Shown piece after piece: positions 8,620 through 16,216 of a stretch of DNA of 25,383 nt. The notes under the pieces are model-generated. The model had not been told where the DNA came from, ran no database searches, and was given only the letters and a program-made list of their open reading frames with translations. The position numbers and the translations under genes were made by a program. Source of the DNA: CAZJOD01 sp964547525 (lineage in GTDB: Bacteria > Bacillota > Clostridia > JAAYHZ01); NCBI GenBank assembly GCA_964547525.1, contig CAZJOD010000042.1, positions 1 through 25,383 on the forward strand, given 5' to 3'. The stretch's first letter is position 1. Every line of letters begins with the position of its first letter.

Positions 8620-8857
8620 GTAATAACACGTCCTTCCTATACCTTTTAATCTTCTTTATAAACATCATCCATGTAAACCAATTAACTCAATTAATGAAAA
8701 AAATACTTCACCAAACTTCGTCAAATTGTCATAAGCAAATCTTCCACTAACAAAATTAGTATGCACTATTTTATCATATATTGTTATTGCTCGCCTAGGG
8801 GACTTTGTCAAAAACAACTTTTGCAAATTTTATTTGTAATTATATACTTCTTCTTGA
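8383..8857. repeat. Direct repeat C (vapB gene plus its upstream region)
   Basis: The third vapB-containing repeat. It is identical to B up to about 8728, then carries its own substitutions (TTGTCATAAGC, ATGCAC, TTGTTATTGC, CTAGGGG) until homology stops at 8857. Beyond it lies unrelated sequence that truncates the 50-codon frame at 8830-8982. Confidence 0.9.
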
Positions 8858-8982
8858 AAATCAATATTAAACGTACCTGTTTCATATATTTTCCCCAAAA
8901 CTGTATCAAGACCGACATTTTTCAATATATTATCGGCCGTTCCTGTGTTTGCGGATTTTTCAACTTCCAAAATATCGTCCAT
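8830..8982 (-). pseudogene. Gene start fragment (50 codons) cut off by repeat C
   Basis: An ATG at 8982 opens a clean frame (MDDILEVEKSANTGTADNIL and onward) that runs into repeat C at about 8857 and stops at 8830-8832. It begins 5 nt after the out-of-frame end of the neighbouring TPR remnant, so the two were probably consecutive genes of one operon. Its last codons come from repeat DNA, meaning the true 3' part has been replaced. The family is not recognised. Confidence 0.35.
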
Positions 8983-8987
8983 TCTAT

Positions 8988-9555
8988 TTATATCTCCAAG
9001 CCAATATTCTCTTTTAAAGCAAGGCTAAATTGACAAAAACCCTGGAAAACCCGCCGAATTAACCAATTGTTTTGTAAAATATACCGATAACGGTCTTATA
9101 AAACCATTGTCAATAATATCTGTAAAGTCTCCGTAAAGTAGTTTTTGATAAGATTTTTTCGCTTTATCCATATCACCTTTTTCATATTCCAAAGCTGCTA
9201 AGAATCGATGTGGTCTGATATTTTCATTTATTATCAACTTATTAATTGTTTCTTGCGCCAAATTATATTCTTCCATATGAAGATAAATGTTTGAAAGGCT
9301 GAAAATAGCTTCATCAGCCTCTTTTTTATCATTAGTAGCTTTCATTACTTGTTTGAGGAGATATATGGCTTCTTTATATTCTTTCTTTATAACATCCAAT
9401 TTACGATTGACGTACATATAACTTATATAGCGAGCCAATAACATTTTCAACCGATTATCGTTCGGGAACCTTGAAATACCTTCTTTCAATAACCGGATTG
9501 CTTCGTTTCTTTTCTCTATTGACCATATTCCGAAAAGCCGTTTGGCCTTATATAA
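8988..9555 (-). pseudogene. TPR-repeat protein remnant (probable regulator C-terminus)
   Basis: Helical repeat sequence with TPR character (DEAIFSLSNIYLHMEEYNLA and LAALEYEKGDMDKAKKSYQK). Proteins of this kind in Firmicutes are usually the C-terminal half of XRE-TPR regulators. The frame is interrupted at 9556-9558 by TAA, although the codons just above it (ATG GTT AAA GAA TTT ATT GAA) continue the same frame. It stops at 9025, while a shifted frame continues as LALKENIGLEI to a TAA at 8988-8990, suggesting a one-base indel near the C-terminus. No N-terminal helix-turn-helix is present. The longest uninterrupted frame is 9025-9489 from an internal ATG. Probably non-functional. Confidence 0.55.
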
Positions 9556-9640
9556 TTATTCAATAAATTCTTTAACCATCAGTTAATTTTTTTGTATAGA
9601 GCGAAGGTACCATCTCCTCTCTGGAAGCAAAAAAATAAAT

Positions 9641-9679
9641 TAAACCTGACATGACGTTGTCAAGAATAAGTTGTATAAT
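9641..9679 (+). promoter_or_regulatory. Palindromic operator and -10 box of the YafY-type regulator
   Basis: TGACA (9647-9651) and TGTCA (9658-9662) form an inverted repeat spaced by 6 nt. It is followed at 9674-9679 by TATAAT, 20 nt before the regulator start codon. Autoregulatory sites with a CTGACA-N-TGTCAG core are common before YafY/WYL regulators of Firmicutes. No good -35 box is visible, which suits an operator overlapping the promoter. The operator assignment is inferred from position and symmetry. Confidence 0.5.
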
Positions 9680-9698
9680 AATGGTTAGAGGTGGGACG

Positions 9699-9815
9699 AT
9701 GAAGATATCACGCATGATTGAAATAATAACAATATTATTGAATAAAAAGACCGTTACTGCATCCGAGCTTGCAGAACGTTTTAATGTGTATAGACTACGC
9801 TTATTTATTAGATGA
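9699..9815 (+). pseudogene. YafY/WYL-type transcriptional regulator, N-terminal fragment
   Basis: The ATG at 9699 follows GAGGTGGG. It encodes MKISRMIEIITILLNKKTVT and ASELAERFNV, the typical first helices of DeoR-like HTH_11 / WYL-domain regulators. After about residue 30 the similarity stops abruptly: the next codons belong to an unrelated cyclase-like gene in another frame, and translation ends at a TGA (9813-9815). About 270 residues, including the rest of the DNA-binding domain and the WYL effector domain, are missing. An internal deletion joining two genes is the simplest explanation. Confidence 0.7.
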
Positions 9816-10402
9816 AAATAATTTAGGTAGCTGCCGTCAGGTGAGCTTCTTAAGCACACTTGTCAGACTTAGATATTTAGATGATCCACGTGTAAAAAGA
9901 ATGATTGAAGTTTATATTGAAAAAGGCAGATTTGATGGTGGCTATTTTGTGTAAGTGGAAAAAAAGCAATCATAAAGGTCAGGAACCGAAAAGCTGCTTT
10001 GCAGCAACTGTTCCGGCATTATATTTATATTCTTTATTGCCGGAAAGCTACCGTGCCGGGAAAAAGTATGATGACTTAGTCAGTTATTTTACAAGCAGAG
10101 ATATGATATTTAGTAAAATTGAGCCGGGGAAGATAATTTCCGACACAAAAATAGGGCTGTTTGACGGAGGATTGTCTCATATTCTGACAATCACACATTC
10201 AATGTGCAGACTTGGACTTGGCAATATCCCGCAAATGAAAAGTGTTTGGAATATATTAAACAGCAAACCACAAACAGAAGAAAAATACATACTTGAAGCC
10301 ACAAATACAAAGAAAGCAATTTTAATGGATAAGCCCGGTAAGCCAAACAAGTGGGTAACACTGTATATGCTGCTTGCAGAAAAGGAGAGAAACAATGCCT
10401 AA
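9790..10402 (+). pseudogene. Prenyltransferase/terpenoid-cyclase-like alpha-toroid protein, 5'-truncated and frameshifted
   Basis: The sequence contains repeats of alpha/alpha-toroid character: LRYLDDPRVKRMIEVYIEKG, GRFDGGYF, CKWKKSNHKGQEPKSC and, further on, GLSHILTITHSMCRLGLGNI. The 5' end is missing (fusion to the regulator fragment at about 9790). A one-base shift near 9945-9952 separates GGYFV-stop from CKWKK, so one G too many is the simplest reading. Both halves are well preserved, so the damage looks recent. The last codons overlap the start of the DUF6144 gene at 10395. The family assignment is moderate; the reaction, if any, is unknown. Confidence 0.6.
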
Positions 10403-10940
10403 AAATGATAATGTAAAATCAATTCGTCTTTACGAAAGCGTGAAAAATAATATCAGTAAAGAAGTAGCAGACAGCATGGCAGAGAAAGTATATCTGTCAA
10501 AATCTGCAGACTTCAAGCGCAAATTTAAATGGGCAAATGATGTTTGCAACTACCTTGAAAGCAATTTTGATAGCGAGCAGATAAAGGAAATACGCATGGG
10601 CTGCTCCTGTACCCCTGCACCAAAATATATAGAGGCTGTAAAGAAAATGTATCAGACTTCTGAAAATCTCGACGAGTTCTGCGAAAAATATAACACTACA
10701 TTTGCAGGCAAGCACAGTATTTGGCATGAAAATGATGTGCTGTTTTTCTCATATCCACATTGTTTATGTGACTGCGTTCAACAAGTGGACGGTCAAGTAT
10801 CAAAAACATGGTGCCTTTGCACACTCGGTTACACCAAGAAATTGTTTGAAACAGTACTAGATTACAATACTGAAGTCGAGCTTATCGAAAGTATCAAAAC
10901 AGGCGGCAGCCGTTGTGTTATGGAAATATTAAGGAGGTAG
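10395..10940 (+). CDS. DUF6144-like protein (cysteine-rich)
   Basis: A 181-residue protein. The start at 10395 follows AAGGAG by 7 nt and overlaps the end of the preceding broken gene by 8 nt. It has conserved-looking cysteines: MGCSCTPAP (about 71-79), the CLCDC cluster (about 128-132), the WCLC pair, and a C-terminal GGSRCVMEIL. This matches my recollection of DUF6144 proteins, which resemble the L-2-amino-thiazoline-4-carboxylic acid hydrolase family at the C-terminus. No activity is known to me. Its stop overlaps the ribosome site (AAGGAGG) of the radical SAM gene 2 nt downstream, so the two were one operon. It is the only intact member of this cluster. Confidence 0.65.
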   Translation: MPKNDNVKSIRLYESVKNNISKEVADSMAEKVYLSKSADFKRKFKWANDVCNYLESNFDSEQIKEIRMGCSCTPAPKYIEAVKKMYQTSENLDEFCEKYNTTFAGKHSIWHENDVLFFSYPHCLCDCVQQVDGQVSKTWCLCTLGYTKKLFETVLDYNTEVELIESIKTGGSRCVMEILRR

Positions 10941-10942
10941 CC

Positions 10943-11809
10943 ATGCACTTTGTCGATGCAAAAGGTATTCTATCTGCCAAAAATGGAATGAATATATACC
11001 GAGGGTGTACTCATGGCTGTATCTACTACGACAGTCACTCAACCTGTTAACAGATGCAGTATGATTTTGAAGATATCGAGGTTAAGCAAAACGCTCCGGA
11101 ATTACTTGAAAAGGCTCTACGGTCAAAGCGTAAGAAGTGTATGATCGGCACAGGCTCTATGTGTGATCCGTATATGCATTGTGAAGAAAAGCTGGGATTG
11201 ACGCGAAAATGCCTTCAAATCATCGACAGGTATGATTTCGGTGCGACACTGATCACTAAGTCAAACCGCGTTCTACGTGATTTGGATTTGCTAAAAAGCA
11301 TCAACGGGAAATCGAAATGCGTAGTACAGATGACGCTGACTACATATGACGAAAGCCTATGTAAAATTCTTGAACCAAACGTCTGTACAACAAGAGAACG
11401 GTTTGAGACCCTTAAAATTCTGCACGATAACGGCATTCCTACGATTGTATGGTTGTCACCTCTTCTGCCGTTCATCAACGATACCGAGGAAAATCTTCGT
11501 GAAATATTGAATTATTGCTTTAAAGCGGGTGTTAAAGGTATTATTTGCTTCGGAATCAGTGTAACTTTACGCGAGAGCGACCGGGAATATTTCTATCAAA
11601 AGCTACATGAACATTTTCCGGATCTGTGCGAAAAATATCACCGCAAATACAGCTATTCCTATGAGATCACAAGCGACAATAATAATGCCTTAATGAAGAT
11701 ATTTTATAATGAATGTAAGGCGAATGGTGTGATGAGTAATGTCAGAGAGATATTTGAATACCTCAATGAATTTCCTAAGCCAGAATACACTCAGCTGAGC
11801 CTGTTTTAG
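10943..11809 (+). pseudogene. SPL-family radical SAM protein, inactivated
   Basis: Reading from the ATG at 10943 (AAGGAGG 5 nt upstream) gives a full-length frame of 289 codons except for TAA at codon 36 (11048-11050). The cluster-binding region reads RGCTHGCIYYDSHSTC-stop-QMQYDF. The radical SAM CxxxCxxC motif therefore has its third cysteine (position 29) changed to tyrosine, one G-to-A step from TGC. Downstream, MIGTGSMCDPY, an EK-LTRKCL segment and WLSPLLPFIND are typical of spore-photoproduct-lyase-like proteins. An ATG at 11054 could give a 251-residue product, but it would lack the entire cluster site. Both lesions are visible directly; loss of function is a strong inference. Confidence 0.82.
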
Positions 11810-11883
11810 GAAATATTAAAAAATTCCAACCATTTTTCACATCCTGTGTCTATAAGAATGAAAGATTTCAAGGAGAACGAACA

Positions 11884-12045
11884 ATGACAAGAGAAAATGC
11901 AAAGAATGTGGGCCATAACAGACATTGTATTTTTAGTGGAGAAACTCTTATCCCTAGCTATTTTGATAATTTATTTAACTCCTGTTATTATAATTTGATG
12001 CCCGGCGTCCAGTTCAAAGCTTCGGTCAGTCTCGATATTGTCTAA
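11884..12045 (+). pseudogene. Unrecognised gene start, probably truncated (53 codons)
   Basis: AAGGAG stands 8 nt before the ATG at 11884, which opens MTRENAKNVGHNRHCIFSGE. After about residue 27 the frame runs antisense through the tail of the methyltransferase fragment at 11971-12507, so only the first part looks like true coding sequence. I do not recognise the family. Confidence 0.35.
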
Positions 12046-12507
12046 TAGGTATTTTTGCTTTTTCTTTAGTAGATTAATAAGATCGGCAAAATCTTTTTGA
12101 GTAAAACCATAATTCTCAAACTTTTTCATCTGGCTTCTCTCGGAAACTATCCTTATTTCATCACTTATACCTGTATCAATCTGATACTTACGATATTCCA
12201 AAGGCCATCTTTTATCGCTATACGAAAAAGCAGAAGAAACTGAATGTATATGAATATTTTTCAAACCACTCGCATTAAACATTTTTGAGTACTTTGAGCA
12301 AGGCCATTCACTATTCTGATAATACATAGTGGACAAATTCAGTATATGCTTTTGATATATCTCCTCTTGTTTTTCATATAGCTCATTTAACCTATCGTAA
12401 AATTCAAACGGGTATTCTCCTTTCCAACTAACTTTTTTACCTGGAAAAACAGCTGATACTGTACCACCCACCTTGCACACTCGAATCATTTCTTTTAGTC
12501 CAGCAAC
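11971..12507 (-). pseudogene. Class I SAM-dependent methyltransferase, N-terminally truncated
   Basis: The surviving part starts at GLKEMIRVCKVGGTVSAVFP, the segment that normally follows the S-adenosylmethionine-binding half (helix and strand 5 with the K-V-G-G turn). It continues for about 165 residues of a helical C-terminal domain ending at 11971. Immediately upstream the frame is closed by TAA, and the motif I glycine loop and other cofactor residues are missing. It cannot bind SAM as it stands. The adjacent 5' DNA leads straight to the GNAT gene. Confidence 0.65.
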
Positions 12508-12532
12508 TTATACTTATTATATTCGGTTAATA

Positions 12533-13057
12533 TTATAGATGAATCCAATATCTTCGCATAAGATGTACACCTTCGTCCTTTGTATTCACAGTAATTTTAT
12601 CCATTAGTTTACCTCCAGCAGCTTCACATATATGGGAGGAAGCAACATTATCATCGGTTATATTCAGTAAAACTTTATCAAGTCCGAATGATCGTGCGAT
12701 TTCAAGGCCTTGTTTTAATATTTCTTTCCCATAACCCTTACCCCATTCAGTTACCCGTACAGAGTATCCAATACTTCCTATACCAACCATCAATTCATCA
12801 GCTAAATCAGGACGTAGTTGAAATTCTCCTATAAATTTATCATTATCAACAGCCCAATAATGAAAGCTTTTTGGATATCCATCTACAATCCCCTTTTCTT
12901 TTTTTTCATACCATTCAGCGGTTTGTTCAAACCAATTCTCATTTATATTTCTAGGATTAGTTGGTCTAAACGTTAAAATATTATTATCATAAAACTCTTG
13001 ACAATACTCTTTGTACCCTTTTACTAAGCTCTTTTCACGGGGAATTAATTTAAGCAT
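12533..13057 (-). CDS. GNAT-family N-acetyltransferase
   Basis: A 174-residue protein with a GNAT fold. The acetyl-CoA pyrophosphate loop is R-V-T-E-W-G-K-G-Y-G (101-110), preceded by the strand GSIGYSV and followed by a helix (KEILKQGLEIARSFGLDKVL). The C-terminal NVASSHICEAAGGK is the usual N-x-x-S-x-x-x-x-x-x-x-G segment. The start at 13057 has AAAGGAGGG 5 nt upstream; the frame is open further but without a ribosome site. The acceptor is unknown: small molecules, including antibiotics, or protein amino termini are possible. Confidence 0.85.
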   Translation of the reverse strand: MLKLIPREKSLVKGYKEYCQEFYDNNILTFRPTNPRNINENWFEQTAEWYEKKEKGIVDGYPKSFHYWAVDNDKFIGEFQLRPDLADELMVGIGSIGYSVRVTEWGKGYGKEILKQGLEIARSFGLDKVLLNITDDNVASSHICEAAGGKLMDKITVNTKDEGVHLMRRYWIHL

Positions 13058-13110
13058 TTCACCCTCCTTTATAAAATAAATTATATAAACTATCTTCAAC
13101 TCTAATTTTT

Positions 13111-14004
13111 CTACTCCGGCTTGTAACCCCTTGTGATCATAAGCATTGAAACTGCAATGTCCCATATCTTCCTTCCTTCACGCAATGCCATGGTCCTGTC
13201 ATCGAAACGCTTATTCACCAATTCTCTCAGCCTGTTTACTTCATTTTCACTCCATATTCCAGGAGCATAATTCTTCGCCAACAATATCGCATTCTGTGCA
13301 ACTCTCCGGTTTGTTTCTATAAATTCTTCCCTGGCTGCGATATTATATTGAGCACTATCAGGTGCTGCTGTAACAGCTATGAAATCCACACTAACATTTA
13401 TAAAGCCTACATCTTCCATATAGCGGGGAATATCCGTCACTGAACAGGGATATGCACATACTTTATTGTTCTTATCACAATCTTTTGATGCCGCTCGTAC
13501 ACGATTCCATAATTCCTGTTCTTCATCCGTAACAGGTTGCGGATTCTCGGGACTAATCGATGCCTCTGTCCTAGAACTTATTACAGAAACCACACCTCCC
13601 GGTCTGCATACTCTAAACTGCTCAGATAAAAAAGGAATTGTAGGAATATGTTCTATTACTGTATGTGATGTACAGGCGTCATATGAGTTATCTTTAAACG
13701 GAAGACTTGTTGCGTCCCCCTGCACAAATGTACAACTGAAGCCTTTTTCAATACTCTTTTCTCTGGCATATTTAATAAAATTTGCATCCATATCCAAGCC
13801 TGTTATATTACTGCCAGGCAGCCACTCTTTCAAACGATGACAGAGAAGTCCTGAACCACAACCCACTTCAAGTATGTTCATTCCATTTTCAAGGCTCATA
13901 GCCTTTAAATACTGTGCCCTGTATTCATCGCGAAATCTGATATTTCGGGTCATATATAGCATTTCTGCTCCTTGAATACACGTTGACCAAATTGTATCAT
14001 TCAT
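13111..14004 (-). CDS. Class I SAM-dependent methyltransferase
   Basis: 297 residues. The SAM-binding signatures are in order: motif I ILEVGCGSGLL (44-54), an acidic strand-2 end at D71 (ITGLDMD), D97 (VQGDATSLPF), the HTVIEH segment (114-119) and C-R-P-G-G (133-137). This is a Methyltransf_11/25-type enzyme with a C-terminal extension of about 150 residues for an unknown acceptor. AAGGAG lies about 9 nt before the ATG at 14004. The start overlaps the end of the upstream frame (GATGAATGA), so the two were translationally coupled. A mutated copy of its first 29 codons occurs at 21818-21904. Confidence 0.87.
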   Translation of the reverse strand: MNDTIWSTCIQGAEMLYMTRNIRFRDEYRAQYLKAMSLENGMNILEVGCGSGLLCHRLKEWLPGSNITGLDMDANFIKYAREKSIEKGFSCTFVQGDATSLPFKDNSYDACTSHTVIEHIPTIPFLSEQFRVCRPGGVVSVISSRTEASISPENPQPVTDEEQELWNRVRAASKDCDKNNKVCAYPCSVTDIPRYMEDVGFINVSVDFIAVTAAPDSAQYNIAAREEFIETNRRVAQNAILLAKNYAPGIWSENEVNRLRELVNKRFDDRTMALREGRKIWDIAVSMLMITRGYKPE

Positions 14005-14488
14005 CTTTATTACTCCTTCCCGCTACATAAAACTTATTCCAATAATCTGTAAATAGCAGATACCCAAAAAACAAAGGATTTATCAGCTCAATGTTATCCG
14101 TAAGTTCAGGGTAATCTGCGCAATGGCTGATTGCATAATATAACCATAAATTATTCAATTCTTTCTGTTTTCTCCATTCATTGAAATGTCGCGCAATTTT
14201 TTCACCACGAAAATAAGGGACACCATAATTTGCTTTTTTACACGAGCAAAAAAGTAGTACCTGCACGAACAAGCGCAAGGAATATTGTGGTTGATTATCA
14301 TCACCACTTTCGGGTATAAAACTGTCTTCATGGATAATATGAATAAAATTAATATCATCTCACCGTGCCCGTTCAAGCCATGCATAGACGCTTGCAAAAC
14401 GGCATGAGCCATTAGGATACCTGATTTTGAAATTAAAAACTAGCTTTTTTACAACAATGGTAGCTAAAATCAAGCAACCAGCTATTTC
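13997..14488 (-). pseudogene. Unrecognised protein gene upstream of the methyltransferase, interrupted by TGA
   Basis: One reading frame runs from 14488 to the TGA at 13997, broken once by TGA at 14360-14362. Above the stop it reads KIRYPNGSCRFASVYAWLER; below it, HEDSFIPESGDDNQPQYSL and VPYFRGEKIARHFNEWRKQK. Both parts have a normal protein character, so I read it as one gene with a nonsense mutation. No ribosome site is obvious at its beginning, and the frame is also closed by TAA at 14489-14491, so the 5' end may be missing. The end overlaps the start of the methyltransferase. Family not recognised. Confidence 0.45.
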
Positions 14489-14495
14489 TTAACTG

Positions 14496-14691
14496 ACCTC
14501 TAACAACCATGGTTCTCCTCCCTTTTTTAATTTTTAAATTGAAAGATTTTATTGGGTCGGTTACTAACCATATTTTATATTAATAGTTAAAATAAATAAA
14601 ACTTGACCTGCCATAGTATTCATGAACGTATTAGTTGCTTGTTATAACACTGGATTAAAACTCCGTTTTTCATATTTTTTCTTTTATTTTC
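14496..14691. other. AT-rich intergenic segment
   Basis: No gene, strong hairpin or repeat found. It precedes the strong plus-strand promoter at 14692. Confidence 0.3.
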
Positions 14692-14720
14692 TTGACAGTT
14701 TGGCATTTTATGGATATAAT
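14692..14720 (+). promoter_or_regulatory. Perfect consensus vegetative promoter
   Basis: TTGACA at 14692-14697 and TATAAT at 14715-14720 with exactly 17 nt between them. Both boxes match the sigma-A consensus without a mismatch. Transcription would start near 14727 on the plus strand, where no full-length gene follows. Confidence 0.8.
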
Positions 14721-14726
14721 ATACTT

Positions 14727-14806
14727 GTAAGGTGAAAAAACACACCTCTATCTATTCTATTATCAAAAACAGTAAAATAGCTTATTAACAAGTTATTTTT
14801 TTATTT
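14727..14806 (+). ncRNA. Candidate small RNA or attenuator leader (about 80 nt)
   Basis: The strong promoter is followed within about 50 nt by an intrinsic terminator. The transcript would contain a small hairpin (AGGTG at 14730-14734 with CACCT at 14743-14747) and the terminator stem. A GTG-initiated 18-codon frame (14732 on) exists but lacks a ribosome site. It could be an independent sRNA, or a premature-termination leader of a gene that has since been lost downstream (see the XRE stub at 15031). No known sRNA family recognised. Confidence 0.4.
14774..14806 (+). terminator. Intrinsic terminator downstream of the strong promoter
   Basis: A 10-bp stem AAAATAGCTT / AAGTTATTTT (one G-U pair) with loop ATTAAC (14784-14789), leading directly into a T-rich run (TTTTTTTATTTAT). 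Confidence 0.6.
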
Positions 14807-14945
14807 ATATATAAAATGAAAGTAATCTATTACAAGTAATCCATGTTGTGTAATTTTCTAATACTTCTATACATTCAAATAACTCTAAAAGGTTATAACA
14901 TTCAATACCGGCTTTATATCCATTATAATTTTTCTTTTCTCCCAT
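14805..14945 (-). CDS. Small hypothetical protein (46 aa)
   Basis: An ATG at 14945 opens 46 codons (MGEKKNYNGYKAGIECYNLL and on) ending in TAA at 14805-14807, overlapping the terminator T-tract on the other strand. The composition is balanced for such AT-rich DNA, which suggests real or formerly real coding sequence. There is no convincing ribosome site and no recognised family. It may be a fragment. Confidence 0.25.
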   Translation of the reverse strand: MGEKKNYNGYKAGIECYNLLELFECIEVLENYTTWITCNRLLSFYI

Positions 14946-15030
14946 CTCTATTATTGTTGTTTTATTTAAAGTCAAAATGTCTCCAATAACAAAATAAGAC
15001 GGCCGTCAAAAGTATAAAAGGTGTCTAATT

Positions 15031-15078
15031 ATGAATTTGAATATTGGAGAAAACATCAGAATGCTCAAAAAAAAATGA
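15031..15078 (+). pseudogene. Truncated start of an XRE-type regulator (15 codons)
   Basis: AAAAGGTG stands 7 nt before the ATG at 15031. The peptide MNLNIGENIRMLKKK is the classic first helix of Cro/C1-type regulators, which continues in intact members with a K-x-x-T-Q-x-x-L-A segment. Here it ends at TGA right after the lysine run, 2 nt before the 3' end of the opposing XRE-methyltransferase gene. The remainder of the gene is gone. Confidence 0.45.
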
Positions 15079-15080
15079 CT

Positions 15081-16055
15081 TTATTTTTCACAATATCGAA
15101 CATAACTTGTGAATTTCAGATTTATTCCTAATTCTCTTGCCAAATCAGCTATTGTGCTTTCATCATCATTTGTATACCAACATCCACCAATGACACTGTC
15201 AATTTTTTTGAAGCCAGCAAGAACCGTTTTTTCATACAAGTCTTCAAATATATCAGGACGTTTTTCCCACAACGCTTTTTGAGAACTCTCCGGTAGTGCT
15301 GCCAATGTCTCTTTCGTTACAAAACCCGTCGATGTTACAAGTAAGCCACCAGGTTTCAAGACTCTATATGCTTCTTTTAACGCTTTTCCCTTGTCTCCTT
15401 CTGCATTCCCGATTCCACCACAATCTGAAATGACATCAATACAGTTATCAGAAAACGGGATATCACAAAAGTCAAAGGCCGCATAATAAATATTTTGAGA
15501 ATTAAGTTCATTATCCAAAAAACGCTTCCATTCGCACACAACAGTTGGCGAAAGATCACTAATAATTATCGTTGCATCAGGTTTATTTTTCAATATATAT
15601 GGCATATAACCACCGCCCGGTCCTGCTCCGATTTCAAGGATCAAACCTTTATGATCTAATATGCGCTTACCGATACCATTGCTTATTTGGTTATCGTTCA
15701 CCATATGAGAAATCCAGTTATGAGATATCCATTTCTCTGAAACAATTTCATTTGCCCATGCAACATTATAATTTTGTTCGACTTTTGGCAAGAAATAAGC
15801 TATCTCATCCATTTCAAAAGAACGACTTGCCAATTTCGTGATTATATTCCTACCTTCAAGTAATTCATTTATAGACACATTGTATAAATTAGAAACTTCA
15901 AGCAATAACTCGATATCAGGCAGTGCTATACCACATTCCCATTTTGACACCGCCTGCGAGGTTACGCCAAGTTTTTCAGCCAACTCAACCTGCGATAGGT
16001 TTATTCTTCTACGAAGTGAAGCCATTCTCTTCCCAAAATGTACTTTATTGATCAT
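15081..16055 (-). CDS. XRE helix-turn-helix / SAM methyltransferase fusion protein
   Basis: 324 residues with two domains. Residues 7-66 form a Cro/C1-type DNA-binding domain (NLSQVELAEKLGVTSQAVSK, then the WE-G-LPDIELL segment). Residues about 135-250 are a class I methyltransferase core: motif I LILEIGAGPGGGY (138-150), D167 in IISDLSP, IPFSDNCIDVIS, and YRVLKPGGLLV. The linker at about 70-130 is helical. The start at 16055 has GGAGG 8 nt upstream. The combination suggests a regulator whose DNA binding is linked to methylation of, or binding by, a small molecule, or an enzyme that represses its own gene; this is inference. It stands alone, with no operon partner. Confidence 0.85.
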   Translation of the reverse strand: MINKVHFGKRMASLRRRINLSQVELAEKLGVTSQAVSKWECGIALPDIELLLEVSNLYNVSINELLEGRNIITKLASRSFEMDEIAYFLPKVEQNYNVAWANEIVSEKWISHNWISHMVNDNQISNGIGKRILDHKGLILEIGAGPGGGYMPYILKNKPDATIIISDLSPTVVCEWKRFLDNELNSQNIYYAAFDFCDIPFSDNCIDVISDCGGIGNAEGDKGKALKEAYRVLKPGGLLVTSTGFVTKETLAALPESSQKALWEKRPDIFEDLYEKTVLAGFKKIDSVIGGCWYTNDDESTIADLARELGINLKFTSYVRYCEK

Positions 16056-16216
16056 TACTTAATCCTCCGTATTTGATTTCTATCTAAATAATATAATAAA
16101 GGTCGATAAAAAAGAAGCGACATCTATTCTAATATCGGATTCAAGATACAACCACAGGTTGTAACACAAGATTATTGATGTAAGCATTTTATTCAATCAC
16201 CAAATTCATTATTCTT

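Larger units (their letters stand above)
5422..8696. repeat. Tandem duplication, unit 2 (3275 bp)
   Basis: The second copy of the unit described at 2147-5421, directly adjacent and in the same orientation. No inverted terminal repeats, target duplications or transposase accompany it, so the duplication looks recombinational rather than transpositional. Confidence 0.92.

Noticed and set aside
2147..8696. The tandem units as a transposon or composite element
   Set aside because: No transposase, inverted terminal repeats or target-site duplications; the hybrid middle repeat is fully explained by homologous unequal crossing-over.
8761..9033. Plus-strand 90-codon frame
   Set aside because: It is antisense to the TPR-gene end and the 50-codon remnant and is full of Phe, Ile and Cys, as expected from an AT-rich shadow.
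9572..9859. Minus-strand 95-codon frame over the regulator start
   Set aside because: Shadow of the plus-strand regulator, operator and cyclase-like fragment, which have clear motifs.
14732..14788. 18-codon leader peptide inside the short transcript
   Set aside because: It starts with GTG only about 5 nt after the expected transcription start and has no ribosome site; it is kept only as a minor possibility.
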